34,166 nt of DNA from Paenibacillus gallinarum (lineage in GTDB: Bacteria > Bacillota > Bacilli > Paenibacillales > Paenibacillaceae): positions 1 through 34,166 of the forward strand of contig NZ_JACSQL010000020.1 in NCBI RefSeq assembly GCF_014836635.1, in the 5' to 3' direction. The translations under genes were made by a program, and so were the position numbers. Below are positions 8,466 to 16,005 of the stretch, one piece after another. Below the pieces are notes generated by a model that saw only the letters and a list, made by a program, of their open reading frames with translations, did not search any database and was not told the DNA's origin. The number at the start of each line of letters is the position of its first letter. Position 1 is the stretch's first letter.

Positions 8466-8645
8466 ATGTTTAACTTGTTTAAGAAATCAAAGAAAAACGA
8501 CGATTGCTGCAGTGTGAAAATTGAAGAGGTAAAAGAGGAAAAGCAATCTTGTTGTAACATAAAAATCGAAGAAGTAAAAGATGAAAAGGATACAGATCTT
8601 TCTTCGGATAGCTGCTGCAAGACTACACCTTCATCCTCTAATTAA
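8466..8645 (+). CDS. Cys-Cys repeat peptide, possible metal(loid)-binding protein
   Basis: Charged peptide of 59 residues with three vicinal cysteine pairs. Two copies of a repeat (CCSVKIEEVKEEK, then CCNIKIEEVKDEK) follow one another, and a third CC lies near the end (DSCCKTT). The unit spacing is about 15 residues. There is no signal or membrane segment. A near-perfect ribosome site, AAAGGAGGTGA, begins at 8447 and overlaps the permease stop, so the pair is translationally linked. An upstream in-frame GTG lies inside that ribosome site and is rejected. I do not recognise a family. A metal or arsenical buffer, or a chaperone delivering it to the permease, is an inference from the cysteines and the operon. 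Confidence 0.7.
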   Translation: MFNLFKKSKKNDDCCSVKIEEVKEEKQSCCNIKIEEVKDEKDTDLSSDSCCKTTPSSSN

Positions 8646-8652
8646 TACAAAA

Positions 8653-8690
8653 AACAAGGCTCAATATTAGCAGAGCCTTGTTTTTTTATA
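8653..8690 (+). terminator. intrinsic terminator of the marR-permease-peptide operon
   Basis: AACAAGGCTC (8653-8662) pairs with GAGCCTTGTT (8673-8682), followed by a run of T. A run of A on the other side lets it also serve the converging acetyltransferase gene. Confidence 0.85.
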
Positions 8691-8697
8691 TTCTTTC

Positions 8698-9207
8698 TTA
8701 ATTTAAATTTTCAGGGATCATTTTCTCTACAATAACACAGTCAATCCACTGATCTTCTAATTTAGCGTGTTTTTCATAAATACCGACTTCTCTGAATCCA
8801 CATCGTTCGCACAGTTTTCGGCTTCCCTTATTAAAAGTGAAAATACGAGAAAGTAGTTTCCAGTAACCAGCTTCCTTGGAGACGTTTAATAGCTGGAGTA
8901 GGAGGGTGTAACCTACATTTTGTTTTCTAAAATCTTTATGTACATATACTGAAAACTCCCCAATGCCTTGATAACATTCCCTAGAACGATAACTAGATAC
9001 GGATGCCCAGCCTATAATCTGATGATTTAGTTCTGCTACGAGGATAGGAAATCTTTCACCTTGTGATTGAATCCACTCCATTCGATCTTCTAGCGTTTTA
9101 GGGATTGTTTCAAAGGTTGCATTTTTCTCTACGACGAGGGAGTAATTATAAATCTCCATAATTTCTTGTGCGTCTTTTTCAATCGCTGGGCGGACTTGTA
9201 TTTTCAT
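8698..9207 (-). CDS. arsN1: GNAT acetyltransferase, ArsN1/phosphinothricin type
   Basis: Single-domain GNAT protein of 169 residues. The N-terminus IQVRPAIEKDAQEIMEIYN and the acetyl-CoA loop region (VHKDFRKQNVGYTLLLQLL) match the phosphinothricin/arsinothricin N-acetyltransferase subgroup. Arsinothricin is an arsenic-containing antibiotic, and ArsN1 enzymes in ars operons inactivate it by N-acetylation. The ars neighbourhood makes this reading more likely than plain glufosinate resistance. The start chosen is the ATG at 9205-9207, seven bases after GGAGGT. An upstream ATG overlaps that ribosome site and is rejected. Confidence 0.7.
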   Translation of the reverse strand: MKIQVRPAIEKDAQEIMEIYNYSLVVEKNATFETIPKTLEDRMEWIQSQGERFPILVAELNHQIIGWASVSSYRSRECYQGIGEFSVYVHKDFRKQNVGYTLLLQLLNVSKEAGYWKLLSRIFTFNKGSRKLCERCGFREVGIYEKHAKLEDQWIDCVIVEKMIPENLN

Positions 9208-9250
9208 TTTTTGAACCTCCATCTAGATTCATACTACTAATATAAAACAA

Positions 9251-9279
9251 AAGCTCATCAAAGTTAGTTTGATGAGCTT
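9251..9279 (-). terminator. hairpin between trxB and the acetyltransferase gene
   Basis: AAGCTCATCAAA (9251-9262) and TTTGATGAGCTT (9268-9279) make a perfect 12-bp stem. On the leftward strand it is followed by TTTGTTTTATA, so it should end the arsR-trxB transcript at least partly. Confidence 0.75.
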
Positions 9280-9293
9280 AGTTCTTAGTAAAA

Positions 9294-10247
9294 TTATTGA
9301 TCCAGTGTTTCGCTCCAGTCATGAACGGAGGAACCCTCTAAAAACCTTTCACAGTCCATGGCAGCCATACATCCGGAACCTGCTGCTGTAATAGCTTGAC
9401 GGTACTTGGAGTCTTGTACATCACCGCAGGCAAACACGCCGGGAATATTGGTTTCTGTCGTTCCTGGATTAACAACAATGTATCCAAGAGGGTCGGTAGT
9501 GATCTGCTCACCTAAAAATGAGATGTTTGGATTATGCCCTATAGCTATAAATAAACCGTCAGCTTCGATTATTTCTTCTTGTCCGGTTTCATTATTACGG
9601 ACCTTTAATCCTCGAATCCCCATGTCTTGGGGAAGTACTTCAATCGGTGTTCGATTTAAAGCAAATGTGATTTTTGAATTTGATTTTGCACGGTCTTGCA
9701 TAATTTTAGATGCTCTTAATTCATCCCGGCGATGGACTAGTACGACTTCAGAAGCAAAACGAGTTAAGAAGCTAGCTTCTTCCATAGCAGAGTCTCCACC
9801 GCCTACTACGATGATTTTCTTATTGCGGAAAAAGAATCCGTCGCAAGTAGCGCAGGTACTAACGCCTCGACCCACATATTCTTGTTCATTAGGAATATCA
9901 AGATATCTAGCTGACGCTCCAGTGGAGATAATAACGGATTCTGCCTCAATCTCATCTTGACCTTCAATTTTGATTTTAAATGGTCGTTTGCTAAAGTCCA
10001 CTTCACTAACGAATCCGGATTTGAACTGAGCGCCAAAACGTTCTGCTTGTTTTCGCATGTTATCCATAAGTTCCGGTCCCATAATTCCATCAGGAAATCC
10101 TGGGAAGTTTTCAATTTCGGTAGTCGTGGTTAGCTGGCCTCCAGGCTGAAGTCCTTCAATAACAAGCGGATTCATATTCGCACGAGCCAAATAAATGGCC
10201 GCTGTGTATCCTGCTGGTCCTGTCCCAATAATAACTGATTTATACAT
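9294..10247 (-). CDS. trxB: thioredoxin reductase
   Basis: Flavoenzyme of 317 residues, normal TrxB length. The FAD motif GTGPAG lies at 8-13, the redox pair CATC at 132-135 (followed by DGFFF), an NADPH motif GGGDSAMEEA in the middle, and the second FAD motif GDVQDSKYRQA near the end. It reduces thioredoxin with NADPH. Inside an ars cluster it probably keeps thioredoxin supplied for ArsC. The start is the ATG at 10245-10247 with AAGGAGG six bases upstream. Longer in-frame starts would run through the upstream arsR gene and lack a ribosome site. It forms a leftward operon with arsR, 28 bases apart. Confidence 0.92.
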   Translation of the reverse strand: MYKSVIIGTGPAGYTAAIYLARANMNPLVIEGLQPGGQLTTTTEIENFPGFPDGIMGPELMDNMRKQAERFGAQFKSGFVSEVDFSKRPFKIKIEGQDEIEAESVIISTGASARYLDIPNEQEYVGRGVSTCATCDGFFFRNKKIIVVGGGDSAMEEASFLTRFASEVVLVHRRDELRASKIMQDRAKSNSKITFALNRTPIEVLPQDMGIRGLKVRNNETGQEEIIEADGLFIAIGHNPNISFLGEQITTDPLGYIVVNPGTTETNIPGVFACGDVQDSKYRQAITAAGSGCMAAMDCERFLEGSSVHDWSETLDQ

Positions 10248-10275
10248 AAGAATCCTCCTTATAGGGCATATTAGA

Positions 10276-10593
10276 TTAACACTTCGTTTGATTGGTATTA
10301 GGTTTTGTGAAGATGCAGCACAATTCCGGAGATAAGATCTTATTGACTTCACTTTCATTTATCCGATAATAACTCCAGGTACCTCTTGTTTCTTTCAGTA
10401 TAAAGCCGGCATCATGAAGGATCTTAAGGTGATAGGAGAGTTTGGACTGAGGTATATCCATTTTTTCTACCAAATCGCAAACGCAAACTTCTTCATATTG
10501 GCAAAGCTCACTCATAATGAGCAGTCTCTTCTGATCAGCTAAGGCTTTAAATTTGGACTCATAGTCAGCCAACATTGCGACATCTGTTGTCAT
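10276..10593 (-). CDS. arsR: ArsR-family repressor 1
   Basis: Winged-helix repressor of 105 residues. EEVCVCDLVE contains C37 and C39, the ELCVCDL arsenite-sensing pair of ArsR, and C31 is close by. The DNA-recognition stretch PQSKLSYHLKILHDAGF lies at 48-64. A C-terminal tail adds C92-C93 and C105, which may provide a third ligand. It is the first gene of the leftward arsR-trxB operon and diverges from a second arsR. ATCAAA-type palindromes lie between them. Confidence 0.88.
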   Translation of the reverse strand: MTTDVAMLADYESKFKALADQKRLLIMSELCQYEEVCVCDLVEKMDIPQSKLSYHLKILHDAGFILKETRGTWSYYRINESEVNKILSPELCCIFTKPNTNQTKC

Positions 10594-10613
10594 GAGGAAT
10601 AAACTCCTTTATA

Positions 10614-10631
10614 AATCAAATAATTTTGATT
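10614..10631. promoter_or_regulatory. ArsR-type operator, arsR1 side
   Basis: AATCAAATAATTTTGATT is a near palindrome 20 bases before the arsR1 ATG and should control the leftward arsR1-trxB transcript. Confidence 0.6.
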
Positions 10632-10669
10632 AATGAAATCCTAACACAGAGAGGCTTTAGTTTCAATAC

Positions 10670-10685
10670 ATCAAGATTATTTGAT
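10670..10685. promoter_or_regulatory. ArsR-type operator, arsR2 side
   Basis: ATCAAGATTATTTGAT is a near palindrome 56 bp (centre to centre) from the first operator and about 70 bases before the second arsR gene. Confidence 0.5.
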
Positions 10686-10754
10686 AAATGGATTGATGTT
10701 ATGTATGATGGAGGCAAAAAGATAATAATTGACCGTACGAAAGGGGTGAAGATC

Positions 10755-11108
10755 ATGAGTGAGGTATTAGCTGCATCTGATTTATCTCTCGTAGCAGATC
10801 GTTTAAAACTTTTAGGAGATAAAACGAGGCTTACAATGTTACTGCTTTTAAAAGATCGGGAATGGTGTGTTTGTGAGTTCGTTGATATTTTTGAAATGTC
10901 TCAGCCGGCGGTGAGCCAGCATATTAGGAAATTAAGGTCGCTGGATCTTGTAAAAGAGTCGAGACGAAGTCAGTGGATCTATTATTCGCTTCATGTCGAA
11001 GACAAACCGTATATTCAGGCAGTTCTGGAGAGTTTACCTGGTGCTCAGCAAATTCTAAAAGACCTTAATAAGCGGGATTTAAAGTCTTCTTGTTGCGTGG
11101 AAAAATAA
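10755..11108 (+). CDS. arsR: ArsR-family repressor 2
   Basis: Winged-helix repressor of 117 residues with C38 and C40 in REWCVCEF and a recognition stretch SQPAVSQHIRKLRSLDL (about 49-65). A vicinal pair C113-C114 ends the protein (SSCCVEK), as in ArsR proteins that bind As(III) through C-terminal cysteines. The start is the ATG at 10755 after AAGGGGTGA. A TTG 129 bases upstream in the same frame lies within the operator and is rejected. It leads the rightward arsR-arsB-arsC group. Its cysteine layout differs from that of ArsR1, so the two probably differ in ligand or operator preference. Confidence 0.88.
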   Translation: MSEVLAASDLSLVADRLKLLGDKTRLTMLLLLKDREWCVCEFVDIFEMSQPAVSQHIRKLRSLDLVKESRRSQWIYYSLHVEDKPYIQAVLESLPGAQQILKDLNKRDLKSSCCVEK

Positions 11109-11122
11109 AAAAAGTGGGTTGT

Positions 11123-11146
11123 TTATATAAGTATATGCTTATATAA
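11123..11146. promoter_or_regulatory. 24-bp palindromic operator before arsB
   Basis: The outer 8 bases TTATATAA are repeated inverted at both ends around GTATATGC. Only one base pair of the 24-bp palindrome is mismatched. It lies just after arsR2 and resembles SmtB/ArsR-family operators. It may let arsBC be transcribed separately from arsR2. Confidence 0.55.
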
Positions 11147-11172
11147 TGATCACTGAATAAAGGAGGCGGTTC

Positions 11173-11223
11173 ATGACTCATGATAAAGACTATATCTTCG
11201 CGTTTTGGTTTTTTTACAGATAA
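11173..11223 (+). CDS. possible 16-codon leader ORF before arsB
   Basis: An AGGAGG ribosome site eight bases or so upstream precedes an ATG encoding MTHDKDYIFAFWFFYR. A second ATG at 11180 in another frame would encode 22 residues ending at 11248. There is no recognisable family. It could be a leader peptide or the remnant of a deleted gene of the operon. Confidence 0.25.
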   Translation: MTHDKDYIFAFWFFYR

Positions 11224-11274
11224 GCACAAATCCTACTTAGTTTATTAGAAGATAGTCAACTTGGAGGTGTTATA

Positions 11275-12570
11275 GTGGTTTTGACAATCTTAGCTTGTCT
11301 CATTTTTTTAGTAACACTGGTATTTGTTATTTGGCAGCCGAAAAACTTAAATATTGGTTGGTCTGCATGTGGTGGTGCTGTTCTTGCTTTGTTAGTTGGA
11401 GTTGTAAGTTTCCAAGATGTTTGGGACGTTACTCAAATCGTATGGAATGCGACATTAGCATTTGTGGCCATTATCTTAATTTCACTGATTTTGGATCGTA
11501 TCGGGTTCTTTGAATGGGCTGCACTACATATGGCCCGAGCAGCAAAAGGAAATGGAATCCGAATGTTTGTGTACATTAGTGTACTTGGCGCTGTCGTTGC
11601 TGCCTTCTTTGCAAATGACGGTGCTGCACTCATTTTGACACCTATCGTGCTTGCCATGGTGCGTGCACTCAATTTTGATGAAAAAAGAGTGTTTCCGTTT
11701 ATTATTGCCAGCGGTTTTATAGCAGATACAACATCACTTCCGCTCGTTGTAAGCAACCTGGTCAATATCGTATCTGCTGATTTCTTTGGAATTAGCTTCA
11801 ATGAGTATGCTAGTCGAATGATCATTCCTAATCTTTTCTCTCTAGTAGCAAGTATTTTAGTCCTTTACTTATTTTTCAGAAAAAGCATTCCGAAAAAGTT
11901 TGATGATTCTGAGCTTAAGGCTCCATCTGAGGCAATTAAGGACCCAGCGATGTTTAGAGTGTCATGGTATGTCCTAGCTATACTTGTTATTGGCTACTTT
12001 GTAAGTGAGTTTGTAGGTATTCCGGTATCTATTGTTGCAGGGATCATTGCACTTACCTTCTTACTGCTGGCAAGAAAGAGCTCAGTCGTACAAACGAAAG
12101 AAGTGGTGAAAGGTGCACCTTGGAACATCGTATTCTTTTCGATCGGAATGTACGTTGTTGTATATGGACTTCGAAATGCAGGTATGACAGATCTCTTAGC
12201 TGAGGTGATAGGATCTTTGGCAGAGCAAGGACTATTTATCGCAACGATGGGTATGGGATTTATTGCAGCAATTCTTTCCTCCATTATGAATAACATGCCA
12301 ACGGTGATGATTAATGCGCTTGCCATTGATGCAACTCACGCTACAGGAGTTATTCAAGAGGGTTTAATTTACGCAAACGTAATTGGGTCTGACTTAGGGC
12401 CTAAAATTACCCCAATCGGTTCATTAGCCACCCTTTTGTGGCTTCATGTACTTTCAACGAAAGGCATCAAAATACCATGGGGAACTTACTTTAAGACAGG
12501 GGTTATCATTACAATTCCTACTTTGTTTATTACGCTTCTAGGGTTGTATCTATGGCTTCTCATTTTATAA
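11275..12570 (+). CDS. arsB: ArsB arsenite/antimonite efflux pump
   Basis: Membrane protein of 431 residues with about 12 hydrophobic segments, matching the length and sequence pattern of staphylococcal ArsB. Landmarks include FFANDGAALILTPIVLAMVR, GFIADTTSLPLVVSNLVNI, SSIMNNMPTVMINALAI and NVIGSDLGPKITPIGSLATL. It exports arsenite and antimonite by proton exchange. The start is GTG at 11275 with GGAGGT six bases upstream. It is followed after 39 bases by arsC. Confidence 0.95.
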   Translation: MVLTILACLIFLVTLVFVIWQPKNLNIGWSACGGAVLALLVGVVSFQDVWDVTQIVWNATLAFVAIILISLILDRIGFFEWAALHMARAAKGNGIRMFVYISVLGAVVAAFFANDGAALILTPIVLAMVRALNFDEKRVFPFIIASGFIADTTSLPLVVSNLVNIVSADFFGISFNEYASRMIIPNLFSLVASILVLYLFFRKSIPKKFDDSELKAPSEAIKDPAMFRVSWYVLAILVIGYFVSEFVGIPVSIVAGIIALTFLLLARKSSVVQTKEVVKGAPWNIVFFSIGMYVVVYGLRNAGMTDLLAEVIGSLAEQGLFIATMGMGFIAAILSSIMNNMPTVMINALAIDATHATGVIQEGLIYANVIGSDLGPKITPIGSLATLLWLHVLSTKGIKIPWGTYFKTGVIITIPTLFITLLGLYLWLLIL

Positions 12571-12609
12571 AAAAATAGCTTTAGTCTTACTAAAAGGAGA
12601 AAAAAATTT

Positions 12610-13029
12610 ATGAGTAAAAAAACGATCTATTTCTTATGCACAGGAAATTCTTGCCGCAGCCAAATGGCTGAAGGTTGGGCTAAAAAATATCTTGGTGACC
12701 AGTGGAATGTATATAGCGCAGGAATTGAAGCACACGGCTTAAATCCAAATGCGGTGAAAGCGATGAATGAAGTGGGTATTGATATCTCCAATCAAACTTC
12801 TGATATTATTGACCCAGCCATTTTGAACGCTGCTGATCTTGTTGTCACTCTTTGCGGTGATGCAGCGGATAAGTGCCCAATTACTCCTCCAAGTGTTCGC
12901 CGTGAACATTGGGGATTTGATGATCCAGCAAAAGCTCAAGGAACGGACGAAGAAAAATGGTCTGTATTTCAGCGTGTACGCGATGAAATTGGACAGCGCA
13001 TCGAAACGTTCGCAAAAACAGGTGAGTAG
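12610..13029 (+). CDS. arsC: ArsC arsenate reductase, thioredoxin-linked
   Basis: Low-molecular-weight phosphatase-fold enzyme of 139 residues. The catalytic loop CTGNSCRS begins at C10, and the redox cysteines C82 and C89 lie in LCGDAADKCP, the exact Cys10/Cys82/Cys89 set of the pI258/Bacillus type. It reduces arsenate to arsenite, ending as a C82-C89 disulfide that thioredoxin reopens. The nearby trxB can drive that step. AAGGAGA precedes the ATG. It is the last gene of the ars operon, ahead of site D and a terminator. Confidence 0.96.
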   Translation: MSKKTIYFLCTGNSCRSQMAEGWAKKYLGDQWNVYSAGIEAHGLNPNAVKAMNEVGIDISNQTSDIIDPAILNAADLVVTLCGDAADKCPITPPSVRREHWGFDDPAKAQGTDEEKWSVFQRVRDEIGQRIETFAKTGE

Positions 13030-13106
13030 ATAATAAAAGTCCAGTACAAGAGATACATTGTAATTCAGATTAAATTAATTGTGACATCTAAAAGAGTAAC
13101 AAGGTA

Positions 13107-13134
13107 TTGAACTAATGAAGAAACGTTAGTTTAA
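13107..13134 (+). repeat. 28-bp inverted-repeat site D
   Basis: Left arm TTGAACTAATG, spacer AAGAAA, right arm CGTTAGTTTAA. It is the most symmetric copy, with 9 of 11 arm positions complementary. It marks the right border of the resistance island. Confidence 0.65.
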
Positions 13135-13140
13135 CGAAAA

Positions 13141-13190
13141 ACAGCGACAATTTAGACTTTATTTCTCGTCTATGACTGTCGCTGTTTCAA
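13141..13190. terminator. bidirectional terminator between arsC and the response regulator gene
   Basis: ACAGCGACA (13141-13149) pairs with TGTCGCTGT (13177-13185), with an inner AGAC/GTCT stem. An A run lies on the left and TTTC on the right. It separates the converging ars and two-component operons. Confidence 0.8.
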
Positions 13191-13237
13191 TATTGGGGAT
13201 ATTCCTATTGATTTGGGGCGGCTTTTTTAAACTTCAT

Positions 13238-13816
13238 CTACTGCTGCTTGATTTTACATTGAATTTTTTTGATTTGCTTCTTAACCGTTTCAACGGATTT
13301 GAATAGGTAATTGGCAATTTCCGCTCGATTCATTCCTCTTTCTCTTAAATCATATATCTCTCTTTCCGTCGGCGTTAATACCCGCAACTTACGTTCATTT
13401 CTAAATTGATTAATCATTATTTTTGAAACATCTGAATGCAGGAAAATCCTTCGATGAAAGGTATCTCGAATGTATTGTGGGATGTCAGCACACGAACTTT
13501 TGGTTATATAGTTCATCGCCCCATGTTCAAATGCCTTCGCTATAATATAATGCTCAGTAAATGAGGTTAACATAATGATATTCTCATATCCCTTTTCATA
13601 ATAACTCTTAGCAACTTCAATACCATCTAACTCTGTTCTAGTTAGCCCAATATCAAGCAGAACAACATCTATACCACATAATTTTGCTGTTAAAGCTTCA
13701 TCTTTAGTCGATAAGATTTGAACAAGTTCTATATCTTTGTGTAAGTTTATCAATGCTTTGATACTCTCTTGCCAGAACGGATCATCCTCTATAAGTAATA
13801 CCTTAATCTTATTCAT
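13238..13816 (-). CDS. response regulator, NarL/LuxR type
   Basis: Protein of 192 residues. The receiver domain (1-125) has acidic residues E10, D11 and D12, the phosphorylation site D55 (VVLLDIGL), T84 and K106. The C-terminal LuxR-type helix-turn-helix (about 143-186, LTPTEREIYDLRERGMNRAEIANYLF) binds DNA. It lies six bases downstream of the sensor kinase gene in the same operon. The output genes are unknown; none of the nearby promoters shows an obvious site. Confidence 0.88.
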   Translation of the reverse strand: MNKIKVLLIEDDPFWQESIKALINLHKDIELVQILSTKDEALTAKLCGIDVVLLDIGLTRTELDGIEVAKSYYEKGYENIIMLTSFTEHYIIAKAFEHGAMNYITKSSCADIPQYIRDTFHRRIFLHSDVSKIMINQFRNERKLRVLTPTEREIYDLRERGMNRAEIANYLFKSVETVKKQIKKIQCKIKQQ

Positions 13817-13822
13817 TCCTCA

Positions 13823-15184
13823 TCACCTATTTGGGAATATTAGAACTACTGATGTTCCTTGCTCCTCTTTACTGCATAAAATTTCAAGACTTCCTTTATG
13901 TTTCTGCATCACAATCAAACAAAAATTCAAACCTAAACCATAATTACTTTTTTTCTTTTTGGTTGAGAAGAAAGGTTCCTTTACTCGTTCAAGAAGCTCA
14001 GTAGGAATACCGCAGCCATTATCTTTAACGGTAATAAGTGTTTTTCGCTTATTTTTACAAGACTCGATTGTTATTTTCCCTTCCTTTCCACCTATAGCTT
14101 CAATTGAGTTAGTGACAAGATTTTTTAAGACCTCCTGAGTGTATACTGGATCACAATTAAGGAAACCAGTGAATTCAAGCTTCATTGCAATAGATATATC
14201 TTTTATTTCAATTAACGGACTAAGATCTTCTAAGACCCAATTAATTAAATCAGTTATAAGTATGTTTTCTTTCTGCACTTCAACTTCCTGTGTCTGATTG
14301 CGTATCTTGTCTATGAATCCTAAAACTTGATCTGTAGCTGAGTACAGTTTAGAGAATTCATCAGTGATTTCATCTTTGTGTTCTGATTGCTGCTTAGCAC
14401 GATCTATAATCATTCTGATCTTGTTCATTTCGTCCTTAATAGTATGATTAATGATATCTGTACTATTAGCCGTGACCCTAGCTGTGCTAGTTAATACGTG
14501 ATTTTTGATCTGTATCTTTACACCTAATACTCCATTTTTTACAGCAAAAACAAGAAAAATAATAAAAGAATAAACAACAAAGATGGTTATGCTCTGGTTG
14601 ATAAACGAATCAGGATGGAATGTATTTCGTACATTTACAAAGAGGATTATTGCAATAATAGTGGGAACTAATATTAGAGCGTTTTGAATTCGTGCTTCTT
14701 TAAGACTCCTATTGTTTTCACTTAAGCATGTATTAAGAATTAATATGGCGGCAATAACATCATATACAGTAGTCCAGGTAAAATAGCTTAATGTTTCGAG
14801 CTGTAAATCAAATTGATCATTAGGATAATCATGATGAGGTAAGGTTAGCAGGCTGGAGATCAGAGGAGTCAGTAAGATATAAGCAAACATTTTTTTATAC
14901 TTGTAATAAGATCCTAATGAGTAAACCATAGCATACATAAGCAGTGAATAATGAAATACATGGTGAGAAGCAAAATAAAAGATAAACCGAGTTACATAAA
15001 TTAAAACGGTCCCAAAATGTTGAGGATCTAATTCAGGCATTATATGTAACCGAATAATACGAGAAAATGAACCGAGTGCGGCACAAAGCATAAAAAATAT
15101 AAGCCATCGTGTTACTTCATCACTAGAATTTCTATAGTATAAAATCGATATAGGTATAAAGAGTAAAATAAACAAGTATTCCAT
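13823..15184 (-). CDS. membrane sensor histidine kinase
   Basis: Protein of 453 residues. The first 225 residues hold about seven membrane segments, with no large extracellular domain. The kinase part has a phospho-acceptor His at about 247 (INHTIKDEMNKI), N-box NLVTNSIEAI near 355-364, G1 DNGCGIP near 388-394 and G2 YGLGLN near 415. The start is the ATG at 15182-15184, 11 bases after the stop of the HAD gene, with GGGGG upstream. A longer start at 15226 would overlap the HAD gene and has no ribosome site. The ligand is unknown. It is paired with the downstream response regulator. Confidence 0.85.
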   Translation of the reverse strand: MEYLFILLFIPISILYYRNSSDEVTRWLIFFMLCAALGSFSRIIRLHIMPELDPQHFGTVLIYVTRFIFYFASHHVFHYSLLMYAMVYSLGSYYKYKKMFAYILLTPLISSLLTLPHHDYPNDQFDLQLETLSYFTWTTVYDVIAAILILNTCLSENNRSLKEARIQNALILVPTIIAIILFVNVRNTFHPDSFINQSITIFVVYSFIIFLVFAVKNGVLGVKIQIKNHVLTSTARVTANSTDIINHTIKDEMNKIRMIIDRAKQQSEHKDEITDEFSKLYSATDQVLGFIDKIRNQTQEVEVQKENILITDLINWVLEDLSPLIEIKDISIAMKLEFTGFLNCDPVYTQEVLKNLVTNSIEAIGGKEGKITIESCKNKRKTLITVKDNGCGIPTELLERVKEPFFSTKKKKSNYGLGLNFCLIVMQKHKGSLEILCSKEEQGTSVVLIFPNR

Positions 15185-15194
15185 AGCTGTTTTT

Positions 15195-15824
15195 CTACCC
15201 CCTGCTAAGCACTTCATAGATCTCATGAGGTCTATTCACGATAGCCTTATGCTTACCCTTGGCTAGCAACTCAATTGAATCAAATCCCCAACCTACACCA
15301 ATAAATGAAATATCGATTTTTTGACAAGCCTCTACATCCCGCCATTCATCTCCCACGTATAAAATCTGTTTACTCGGAAGCTTATAATGGTTCATTAGCT
15401 TTTTTATTGCCTTGTCCTTGCCAAAAAGATTGCTTCCAGTATAAACATAATCAAAGATCTGAATATCATTTAAATTTAAAAAATGAGTTATATTGTCCTC
15501 ATTATTAGATGATAAAATTCCTAACTGATAATCCTGGTCTTTGAGTTTATATAAAAGATCATAAATCCCTTCAACCAAACCTAATTCAATAACATAGCTC
15601 TTATAAAGCTGCTTCATCTCTCTAACAAGCATAGGAAATTTAAAAATAGGAACGTGTAATTTTTGAACTCGTTCCATTATAGATAGTTTAGAAAACATCT
15701 CTATTTCTTCATATTCCATTCTTTGATATCCGTATTTGTCTGAAAGCTCATTAAACAAATCAACTGTAAGCGTTCTGGACTCAACCAACGTTCCATCAAA
15801 ATCAAATATAATATGTTTTATCAA
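15195..15824 (-). CDS. HAD-family hydrolase, phosphoglycolate-phosphatase-like
   Basis: Protein of 209 residues with the four HAD motifs: DFDGT with nucleophile D8 and D10, SSN near 104-106, a Lys in FGKDKAI near 135, and GDEWRD near 158-163. A helical cap lies between the first two motifs, typical of small-molecule phosphatases. The start is TTG at 15822-15824 with GGAGGG seven bases upstream. It is the first gene of a leftward operon with the sensor kinase and regulator, an unusual partnership. The substrate is not predictable. Confidence 0.8.
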   Translation of the reverse strand: MIKHIIFDFDGTLVESRTLTVDLFNELSDKYGYQRMEYEEIEMFSKLSIMERVQKLHVPIFKFPMLVREMKQLYKSYVIELGLVEGIYDLLYKLKDQDYQLGILSSNNEDNITHFLNLNDIQIFDYVYTGSNLFGKDKAIKKLMNHYKLPSKQILYVGDEWRDVEACQKIDISFIGVGWGFDSIELLAKGKHKAIVNRPHEIYEVLSRG

Positions 15825-16005
15825 TCAAGCACCCTCCGCAGTTAGAAATGAACTATTAAGTCACAAATATTGTAACATCGATTGTTAGAGACTTAATGAG
15901 TCCATATATACAATTAATGAGCCATACATAATCTAGGTCTAATACGACAAAAGTTCCAATGCTTTTCCAATAAATTTGCACTAAGCGGAAGAAAAACTAT
16001 GGAAT